From RI-92 sp037384645 (GTDB lineage: Bacteria; Pseudomonadota; Gammaproteobacteria; UBA6429; Thiohalophilaceae), in assembly GCA_037384645.1 (NCBI GenBank), contig JARRNT010000026.1:1-29350 (forward strand): a stretch of DNA of 29,350 nucleotides, written 5' to 3'. Each line of letters begins with the position of its first letter. Positions within the stretch are counted from its first letter, which is position 1. This document shows, one piece after another, positions 23,525 to 29,350 of this stretch. The notes beneath the pieces are model-generated. The model ran no database searches and had not been told where the DNA came from. It worked only from the letters and a program-made list of their open reading frames with translations. The translations under genes were made by a program, and so were the position numbers.

Positions 23525-25528
23525 TTGGTTCACGATTTTTTCCTGCTATATGCCAAAAAAATACTACTGGGTATCGATACTGGCGGGACATTTACCGACT
23601 TCGTGCTCTGGTACGAGCAGCAAATTCGTATTCATAAAGTATTGTCTACGCCATCGGCACCGGAACAGGCGATCCTGCAGGGGATCCACGAACTGGGATT
23701 ACCTGCAACAGCCGATGAGTTTACTTGCTATATCGTACACGGTTCAACTGTCGCGACCAATGCGGTGCTGGAAGGCAAGGGTGTTCGTACCGTCTATATA
23801 ACCAACCGGGGTTTGCGCGATGTGCTGACTATCGGGCGACAGGCTCGACAGGAACTGTATAACCTGCAACCTGCGCCAGTTGTGCCACCGGTACCCAGAG
23901 AATTATGCCTGGAGACCGGTGGCAGGCTCTCGGCGCAGGCTGAGCTAATCGAAGCCATTGATGAAAAAGACCTGCAGCAGCTACGTTCTGAAATCGAACG
24001 GCTTGCGCCGGAGGCTGTGGCGATTAACCTGCTGTTTTCCTATCTGGATGATCGATTCGAGAAAAAAATTGCCGACGTCATGCCTCCTGGTGTCTTTGTT
24101 TCGCGTGCGTCCGAGATCCTGCCTGAATATAAGGAATATGAACGTGGCATGACGACCTGGCTTAACAGCTATGTCGGTCCGCTGGTGCAGGGGTATCTGC
24201 AACGTTTATGCGAAGGTGTCGCGCCGGCACAGGTTTCCGTCATGCAGAGTTCGGGCGGGACCATTTCCGCGCAACAGGCGGGACACCATGCGGTGCATAT
24301 GTTGTTGTCCGGCCCGGCCGGGGGACTGGCCGCGGCGCGTCATATTGGCCAGTTGTGTGGCCACGATCGGTTGCTGACTTTTGACATGGGCGGCACGTCT
24401 ACCGATGTCGCGTTAATTGAAGGCGAGCTACAGCTGACCAGTGAAGGCCATATCGGTGATTATCCAGTGGCGGTGCCGATGGTGGACATGCATACCATCG
24501 GTGCGGGTGGCGGGTCTATCGCCGTAGTGGACGCCGGTGGTCTCCTGCAGGTGGGGCCACAATCAGCGGGTGCTGCACCGGGGCCGGCCTGTTATGGCAA
24601 AGGTGGCCAGCAGGCGACGGTCACGGACGCGAATCTGGTACTTGGACGCCTGCGTGCGGAGGCGTTTCTGGGCGGCGATATGCAGCTGGATGTGGCCGCC
24701 GCAACGCACGCCGTTGCGCGGATTGCCGAACAGCTGGGACTGTCGGTCGCCGAGGCAGCGCAGGGTATTATTGAGCTGGCGAACGAACATATGGCGCAGG
24801 CGTTACGGGTAATGTCAGTACAGCGTGGCATTGACCCTCGCGAACTGACGCTGGTGTCGTTTGGGGGCGCCGGTGGTTTGCATGTCTGTGCCCTTGCCGA
24901 TGCGCTGGAGATGACCAGGGCACTGGTACCGGCCCATGCCGGGGTACTGTCGGCGCTGGGAATGCTGGTTGCCCCGCGCTCACGCCAATTATCACAGACA
25001 GTCAACATGCTGTTACAGGATTGCACCGCTGACTCGCTGGATACAGCGTTTGCACCGCTGGTTGCACAAGGCACCGCTGAATTACTGGCCGAGGGCGTGA
25101 CTGAGCAATCGTTAACGGTCCAGCGCAGTCTCGACCTGCGTTATCGCGGCCAGTCGTATTATCTGAATGTCCCCTGGCAGGGTCTGCAGGAGAGTGCACA
25201 GGCATTTCATGACCTGCATACCCAGCGTTATGGTCATGCCCTGCAAGTGCCGCTTGAGGTCGTGAATGTACGCGTTGCCCTGTTAAGTGAAGCGGAAAAA
25301 CCGGAACTGGTACCGCCGCAGGTGGCGCAATCAGATGTCAGTCAAACAGTGGAATTATATGGTATCGAAACACCGGTCAACATACGCCAGCGCGATTCGC
25401 TTTCCCCTGACGAGCTGATTCGCGGTCCGCTCCTGATCACGGAAACCATTTCGACAACTTATCTGGCGCCAGGCTGGCAGGCAGCCAGGGACAGCTTTGG
25501 TAATTTACATCTGACACGATTGCACTAG
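23525..25528 (+). CDS. Hydantoinase/oxoprolinase subunit A (HyuA family)
   Basis: This roughly 660-residue protein belongs to the ATP-dependent hydantoinase/oxoprolinase A family. Motifs are GIDTGGTFTDFV (ATP-binding, actin-like fold), VHGSTVATNAVLEGKG, LLSGPAGG, FDMGGTSTDVALI, GAGGGSIA, and GPACYGKGG. These enzymes open hydantoin or 5-oxoproline rings. No HyuB gene follows, so it is an orphan subunit. The in-frame start is a TTG at 23525 that adds an unusual leader (MVHDFFLLYA). A more natural start is the ATG at 23550 (MPKK), but it is one base out of frame; the seven-A run 23555-23561 would need eight A's to give MPKKILLGIDTGG. The gene may need slippage, be mutated, or carry a sequencing error. 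Confidence 0.87.
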   Translation: MVHDFFLLYAKKILLGIDTGGTFTDFVLWYEQQIRIHKVLSTPSAPEQAILQGIHELGLPATADEFTCYIVHGSTVATNAVLEGKGVRTVYITNRGLRDVLTIGRQARQELYNLQPAPVVPPVPRELCLETGGRLSAQAELIEAIDEKDLQQLRSEIERLAPEAVAINLLFSYLDDRFEKKIADVMPPGVFVSRASEILPEYKEYERGMTTWLNSYVGPLVQGYLQRLCEGVAPAQVSVMQSSGGTISAQQAGHHAVHMLLSGPAGGLAAARHIGQLCGHDRLLTFDMGGTSTDVALIEGELQLTSEGHIGDYPVAVPMVDMHTIGAGGGSIAVVDAGGLLQVGPQSAGAAPGPACYGKGGQQATVTDANLVLGRLRAEAFLGGDMQLDVAAATHAVARIAEQLGLSVAEAAQGIIELANEHMAQALRVMSVQRGIDPRELTLVSFGGAGGLHVCALADALEMTRALVPAHAGVLSALGMLVAPRSRQLSQTVNMLLQDCTADSLDTAFAPLVAQGTAELLAEGVTEQSLTVQRSLDLRYRGQSYYLNVPWQGLQESAQAFHDLHTQRYGHALQVPLEVVNVRVALLSEAEKPELVPPQVAQSDVSQTVELYGIETPVNIRQRDSLSPDELIRGPLLITETISTTYLAPGWQAARDSFGNLHLTRLH

Positions 25529-25710
25529 CCCTGGTAGCAGCTAGCGTGCAAATGTTTCAGCGCACCGGTATACAATTCAGGGTTTGTCTTTAATCGTGGA
25601 AATGACGATCAAACTGATGGAATGCAAGGTGTTGTGGCGCAGCAACATGATCGCATGCTCAGCAGCAGGTTTAAACGCCGTCTGTACCAGGGGGATAGCG
25701 GGAGCTGGGA
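25529..25710. other. Unassigned gap between hydantoinase A gene and rpmG
   Basis: I recognise no gene in this stretch. Both strands carry short open frames (for example a minus-strand frame ending near 25589 that contains HAIMLLRHNTLHSISLIVI), but none has a clear start signal or a family I know. It could hold a decayed gene. Confidence 0.35.
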
Positions 25711-25712
25711 GA

Positions 25713-25751
25713 GAAAATTAACGTCCCGGGGCCTATGACTCTGGCCCAGGG
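25713..25751 (-). terminator. Probable terminator of the rpmB-rpmG operon
   Basis: On the minus strand a 9-bp stem with one mismatch (CCCTGGGCC / GGCCCCGGG, loop of nine) follows the rpmG stop by 9 bp. The short run TAATTTT follows after three bases. The T-tract is weak, so termination may be partial. Confidence 0.55.
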
Positions 25752-25760
25752 ATGATGGCG

Positions 25761-25928
25761 TTATTTGATTTTGGCTTCTTTGTAGATCACATGCTGACGG
25801 ACGACGGGATCGTATTTCTTGATCTCCATCTTTTCCGGCATGTTGCGCTTGTTCTTGGTCGTGGTGTAGAAATGCCCGGTGCCAGCGCTGGAAACCAGAC
25901 GGATTTTTTCACGGATACCTTTGGCCAT
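25761..25928 (-). CDS. rpmG: 50S ribosomal protein L33
   Basis: This 55-residue protein matches E. coli L33 closely, starting MAKGIREKIRLVSSAGTGHF and ending DPVVRQHVIYKEAKIK. It lacks the paired CxxC zinc motifs, so it is a zinc-independent type. It was too short to be obvious from long frames but is certain from sequence. It lies 10 bp downstream of rpmB in the usual rpmB-rpmG operon. Confidence 0.97.
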   Translation of the reverse strand: MAKGIREKIRLVSSAGTGHFYTTTKNKRNMPEKMEIKKYDPVVRQHVIYKEAKIK

Positions 25929-25938
25929 GGCTCACTCC

Positions 25939-26175
25939 TCAGACGTTTTCGCCACGTTGGCGGATATCGGTCAGGACTGCGTCGATACCTTTTTTATCAA
26001 TAATACGCATGCCATGGGAGCTGACCCGCAGCTTCACGAAACGTTGCTCGGACTCAACCCAGAATTTGTGCGTGTGCAGGTTCGGCAGAAAGCGGCGACG
26101 CGTCTTGTTGTTGGCGTGCGACACGTTATTTCCCGCCATCGGGCGTTTTCCGGTTACTTGGCATACTCTGGCCAT
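25939..26175 (-). CDS. rpmB: 50S ribosomal protein L28
   Basis: This 78-residue protein has the L28 landmarks: MARVCQVTGKRPMAGNNVSH, KTRRRFLPNLHTHKFW and SHGMRIIDKKGID. I chose the ATG at 26175 because it gives the family N-terminus; an in-frame ATG at 26187 would add four residues. It is the first gene of the rpmBG operon and lies downstream of radC on the same strand, with its own probable promoter. Confidence 0.97.
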   Translation of the reverse strand: MARVCQVTGKRPMAGNNVSHANNKTRRRFLPNLHTHKFWVESEQRFVKLRVSSHGMRIIDKKGIDAVLTDIRQRGENV

Positions 26176-26259
26176 ATTTGGCTCCATCTTGGACTTGCTG
26201 TTGGGAAAAGAGCGCGAATTTTACGGAATTGGACCGGTATTGGCAAGGGAGTCCGCCAG

Positions 26260-26265
26260 ATTATA
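26260..26265 (-). promoter_or_regulatory. Candidate -10 element of the rpmB promoter
   Basis: A perfect TATAAT on the minus strand overlaps the radC stop codon, 85 bp before the rpmB start. A convincing -35 hexamer at 16-18 bp is not visible. Transcription would begin near 26253 with a leader of roughly 78 bases. Confidence 0.42.
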
Positions 26266-26938
26266 GCCAGCCCCGTTGGGCAAAGGAGACACAGCCCGCA
26301 TCCCCCACGACCAGGTGGTCCAGCACCCGAATGTCCACCAGTTGCAGGGCGGTCTTGAGGCGTTCGGTGATGTGGCGGTCGGCGGCACTGGGTTCAGCCA
26401 CCCCGGATGGGTGGTTATGGGCCAGAATCACGGCGGCCGCATTGTGCCGCAGGGCCGCCTTGACCACCTCCCGTGGATGCACGCTGGCCCCGTCGATGGT
26501 GCCACGGAATAACTCCTCAAAACGCAATACCCGGTGGCGATTATCCAGGTACAGGCAGGCAAAGACCTCGTGGGGGTAGTCACGCAGTCTGGCGTGGATG
26601 AAATCCATTGCCTGGCCCGGATCGCTGATGCCGTTCTCCTCGGTCAGGCGCTGGGCCAGGTGGCGCCGGGCCATTTCCAGGACCGCCTGTAGTTGGGCGT
26701 ATTTGGCCCGTCCCAGCCCCTTGTGGCGGCAAAAGCGGGCCTGCTCCGCGCTGAGCAGCTCGCGCAGGCCACCGAACTCCTGCAGGCAGTCTCGCGCCAG
26801 ATCCACGGCGGTTTTACCGGCAATGCCGGTGCGCAGGAAGATGGCAAGCAGTTCGGCGTCACTCAGGGCCTGAGGGCCGAGTTTGAGCAGGCGTTCACGC
26901 GGGCGTTCGTGGGCAGGCCACCGGGTAATGGGGTGCAT
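26261..26938 (-). CDS. radC: RadC family JAB/MPN-domain protein
   Basis: This 225-residue protein has an N-terminal helix-hairpin-helix region (ALSDAELLAIFLRTGIAGK, LGRAKYAQLQAVLEMARR) and a C-terminal JAB/MPN domain. The metal motif is intact: HNHPSG, then S and D in the H-x-H-x7-S-x2-D pattern (HNHPSGVAEPSAAD). Despite the name, a DNA repair role for RadC is not supported experimentally. I chose the ATG at 26938 because it has a strong AGGAGG site 6 bases upstream and gives a standard length; a longer frame starting at 27013 would cross the divergent promoter region. Confidence 0.95.
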   Translation of the reverse strand: MHPITRWPAHERPRERLLKLGPQALSDAELLAIFLRTGIAGKTAVDLARDCLQEFGGLRELLSAEQARFCRHKGLGRAKYAQLQAVLEMARRHLAQRLTEENGISDPGQAMDFIHARLRDYPHEVFACLYLDNRHRVLRFEELFRGTIDGASVHPREVVKAALRHNAAAVILAHNHPSGVAEPSAADRHITERLKTALQLVDIRVLDHLVVGDAGCVSFAQRGWL

Positions 26939-27015
26939 CGTCGACCTCCTTGTCGAGACAAATCCGATTGTGTCCGGATACACTAAGTTATGGTAATTGC
27001 CCGGACCAGGCAAGC

Positions 27016-27045
27016 TATAATGGGATGATTATGCGATTCCAAGGA
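27016..27045 (+). promoter_or_regulatory. coaBC -10 element and ribosome-binding site
   Basis: A perfect TATAAT lies at 27016-27021, so transcription would start near 27028. The ribosome-binding site AAGGA (27041-27045) lies 5 bases before the coaBC ATG. I see no good -35 hexamer at the right distance. Confidence 0.5.
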
Positions 27046-27050
27046 TTAAT

Positions 27051-28319
27051 ATGCTGGAGCGACTGAGTAACAAACGCATCCTGCTCGGGGTGACCGGCAG
27101 CATCGCCGCTTACAAAGCCGGTGAGGTCATACGCCGTCTGCGCGATCATGGTGCCGAGGTACGGGTGGTCATGACGCGTGCGGCGGGGGAGTTTGTGACC
27201 CCGCTGACCTTTCAGGCCCTTTCGGGGCACCCGGTCTATGAGCATTTGCTGGATACCCGCAGCGAAGCGGCCATGGGCCATATCGAGCTGGCGCGCTGGG
27301 CCGATGCGATTCTGGTGGCACCGGCCAGTGCGGATTTTCTTGCGCGCCTGCGCATCGGGCGTGCCGATGACCTGTTAATGGCCGTCTGCCTGGCGGGGGA
27401 TGTGCCGCTGGCCGTGGCGCCGGCCATGAATCACAAGATGTGGTCGGACCCGGCTACCGAGGACAATATTCGGGCCCTGCGCAGCCGCGGCGTGTTGATA
27501 CTGGGGCCCGATAGCGGTGAACAGGCCTGCGGTGAGACCGGACCGGGCAGAATGCTGGAGCCGGTCAGCCTGGTTGGGCAACTGGCCGAGGTGTTTGAAA
27601 CCGGGGCGCTGGCGGGATTACATGTCCTGGTCACGGCCGGCCCGACCCAGGAGGCGATTGACCCGGTGCGTTATCTTTCCAACCACAGCTCGGGCAAGAT
27701 GGGCTACGCGGTGGCGGCGGCAGCCTTCGAAGCCGGTGCCCGGGTGACCCTGGTCAGCGGCCCAGTATGCCTGAAGGTCCCCGAGGGGCTCCAGCATTTT
27801 CCGGTCACCAGTGCCCAGGAGATGTATGATGCGGTGATGGCCCGCATGGAGGATGTGGATATATATATAGGTACAGCGGCGGTGGCGGACTACCGGCCGG
27901 AAACGATGGCTTCCGCCAAAATCAAGAAAGATAGCGAGAGCCTGCAGCTCACGCTGGTCCGAAACCCGGACATTCTGGCCAGCGTTAAACGCCGTTATCC
28001 GGCAAGTTTCTGTATAGGTTTTGCCGCGGAAACCGATAATTTAGAACATCACGCGCGCAAAAAGCTGCACGATAAGGGTGTCGACATGATCGCGGCTAAC
28101 TGGGTGGGACAGCAGGCCGGAGAAGGCGGTTTTGCCAGTGATGATAACGCCCTGCGCCTGGTCTGGCGTGAAGGGGAGCTGGAATTGCCTCTGGCACCCA
28201 AGACCAAGCTGGCACGTGAGCTGGTCGGGCATATTGCGCAGCGCTTTCAGGTGAGGCACAAATCCGGGCTGACGGGTGTTAACATCCTGCGCTTTAACAA
28301 ACCGACAGATGCTGGCTGA
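27051..28319 (+). CDS. coaBC: Bifunctional phosphopantothenoylcysteine decarboxylase/synthetase CoaBC
   Basis: This 422-residue enzyme catalyses two successive steps of coenzyme A synthesis. The N-terminal CoaC flavoprotein domain (residues 1-185) has GVTGSIAAYKAGEVIRRL, the active-site His in GHIELARWAD, the PAMNHKMW substrate motif and the catalytic Cys in QACGETGPGRM. The C-terminal CoaB domain has LVTAGPTQEAIDPVRYLSNH, SSGKMGYA, AAVADYRP and the KIKK lysine loop. Both active sites are intact. It is followed by dut and algC, a conserved gammaproteobacterial order. Confidence 0.97.
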   Translation: MLERLSNKRILLGVTGSIAAYKAGEVIRRLRDHGAEVRVVMTRAAGEFVTPLTFQALSGHPVYEHLLDTRSEAAMGHIELARWADAILVAPASADFLARLRIGRADDLLMAVCLAGDVPLAVAPAMNHKMWSDPATEDNIRALRSRGVLILGPDSGEQACGETGPGRMLEPVSLVGQLAEVFETGALAGLHVLVTAGPTQEAIDPVRYLSNHSSGKMGYAVAAAAFEAGARVTLVSGPVCLKVPEGLQHFPVTSAQEMYDAVMARMEDVDIYIGTAAVADYRPETMASAKIKKDSESLQLTLVRNPDILASVKRRYPASFCIGFAAETDNLEHHARKKLHDKGVDMIAANWVGQQAGEGGFASDDNALRLVWREGELELPLAPKTKLARELVGHIAQRFQVRHKSGLTGVNILRFNKPTDAG

Positions 28320-28374
28320 TTTTTAAACAGGCGGGTTAGATGCCGCGCCAACCGATTCAGGGGAAATTCTGAAG

Positions 28375-28833
28375 TTGAAACGTGACGTGCAGTTAAAAAT
28401 TCTCGATTCGCGCATCGGCAAGACCATTCCGCTGCCAGAATACGCCACTGATGGAGCCGCAGGTATGGATCTCAGGGCCTGTCTCGAGCGCGCGCTGGTC
28501 ATTGCGCCGGGAGAAACCCGTTTGATCCCGACCGGGCTGGCGATCCACATGGAGGATACTTCCATGGCCGCCGTGATCCTGCCACGCTCCGGCCTGGGAC
28601 ATAAACATGGTATCGTGCTCGGTAACCTGGTTGGGCTCATCGATTCAGACTACCAGGGTCAGTTGTTTATCTCCTGCTGGAATCGGGGTAATGATTCTTT
28701 TACCATCGAAGTGGGTGATCGAATTGCACAGCTGGTGTTTGTACCGGTTGTGCAGGCAATGTTAAACATCGTGGACGAGTTTTGTGAAAGTGAGCGCGCG
28801 GAAGGTGGTTTTGGGCATACGGGGCGCGCCTGA
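28375..28833 (+). CDS. dut: Deoxyuridine triphosphatase (dUTPase)
   Basis: This 152-residue trimeric dUTPase hydrolyses dUTP to dUMP, keeping uracil out of DNA. All five motifs are seen: ATDGAAGMDLRA, PRSGLG, GLIDSDYQGQL with the catalytic Asp, GDRIAQLVFVP, and C-terminal GGFGHTGR. The start is TTG at 28375, with an AGGGGA stretch about 10 bases upstream; no ATG, and no GTG I can see, would give the family N-terminus (KRDVQLKILDSR). Confidence 0.95.
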   Translation: MKRDVQLKILDSRIGKTIPLPEYATDGAAGMDLRACLERALVIAPGETRLIPTGLAIHMEDTSMAAVILPRSGLGHKHGIVLGNLVGLIDSDYQGQLFISCWNRGNDSFTIEVGDRIAQLVFVPVVQAMLNIVDEFCESERAEGGFGHTGRA

Positions 28834-28873
28834 ATCGTTTTTGTCAAATCTAATTTAGTGAAAAGATCAGTGC

Positions 28874-29350
28874 ATGGCTAGACGTCGAGGCAGTCGAGCC
28901 CGCCGCCGCGGGCAAAAACCCGCTAAGCTGGGTGGGGTAACCTTAAATACGATTACGCTAATCGGGTTTTTGTGTTTCGTGTTGGTGTTTGCGCTGGCCT
29001 TCTGGTTAAGCCAGTACGCTTCCTTTAACCAGATACGTGCGCTACAAAGTTCGGCAGATGAAGCCGTAACTCACAGTGTCGCTTTTCAGCTCTCCAGCGT
29101 GGCAGCGGGTTATACCAATGCACTGGAAAGTCTGGCGCACGACCCGGCGATGATCAGTCTGGTCAAGCAAGGCGATCCGGCTGCATTGCAAAAACGTGCA
29201 ACGCAATTGTACCAGGCCTTCCCCTATGCCCTGGCCCTGCGTATTTTCCGCCGTGGCACAGCCCATCTCGATAACAGTGTTAACCCACCGATTGGCTATG
29301 CCTGTCTCGACCTCATCAATTCAGTGGAACGTGGCGATATGAAACCGCCT
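28874..29350 (+). CDS. algC: Phosphomannomutase/phosphoglucomutase AlgC-type, N-terminal extension only (cut by window)
   Basis: The frame opens at ATG 28874, 40 bp after dut, and remains open to the last base (159 codons). A basic N-terminus (MARRRGSRARRRG) leads into one membrane helix (TLIGFLCFVLVFALAFWL) and a helical or sensor-like domain ending in PPIGYACLDLINSVERGD. That last motif directly precedes the mutase domain in membrane-anchored AlgC proteins of gammaproteobacteria. The catalytic domain lies beyond the window. The assignment relies on this motif and on the dut-algC order. Confidence 0.8.
   Translation, partial: MARRRGSRARRRGQKPAKLGGVTLNTITLIGFLCFVLVFALAFWLSQYASFNQIRALQSSADEAVTHSVAFQLSSVAAGYTNALESLAHDPAMISLVKQGDPAALQKRATQLYQAFPYALALRIFRRGTAHLDNSVNPPIGYACLDLINSVERGDMKPP

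Overview
The window looks like a chromosomal segment of a gammaproteobacterium. This rests on gene order typical of that class: coaBC-dut-algC, rpmB-rpmG beside radC, ftsY-ftsE-ftsX close to rpoH, and rsmD-coaD-ferredoxin. Composition is moderately GC-rich, with more AT-rich patches near 3.4-3.7, 13.9-14.5 and 23.4-23.6 kb. The cbb3-oxidase assembly genes at the left end imply a microaerobic respiratory lifestyle. I cannot name a genus. I saw no tRNA, rRNA, CRISPR array, insertion sequence or prophage.

Layout, left to right. Positions 1-3.7 kb hold ccoH/fixH (cut by the window edge), ccoI/fixI and ccoS, then a possible 31-residue single-pass membrane peptide and a strong bidirectional terminator. 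From 3.7 to 8.7 kb on the minus strand lie ftsY, ftsE and ftsX (membrane targeting and cell division), a GGEEF diguanylate cyclase with a damaged first receiver domain, and rpoH. The rpoH upstream region carries a near-perfect CIRCE operator embedded in sigma70-like and sigmaE-like promoters. From 8.8 to 13.9 kb on the plus strand are two M16 peptidase-family genes (active and degenerate partner), rsmD, coaD, a 2[4Fe-4S] ferredoxin and a pirin. Positions 13.9-14.45 kb form a small AT-rich island with an ABM-fold monooxygenase and an apparent broken copy of another. Next come a lipoprotein gamma-glutamyltransferase and a tripartite hybrid histidine kinase, both on the plus strand.

From 18.4 to 23.4 kb on the minus strand are mutM and, upstream of it, a tightly packed four-gene GldA/GldF/GldG-like ABC transporter operon (ATPase, permease, GldG-type auxiliary protein, DUF4340 protein) of unknown substrate. 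The ATPase gene has an in-frame stop at codon 4. A divergent hydantoinase/oxoprolinase subunit A gene appears shifted by one base at its start. The right end has rpmG, rpmB and radC (minus), then coaBC, dut and the start of algC (plus).

Most of the window is ordinary housekeeping sequence. The parts worth a second look are the rpoH control region, the three 5'-end lesions at about 14.4, 23.4 and 23.55 kb, the truncated receiver domain, the unassigned small membrane peptide, and the GldG-type transporter operon.
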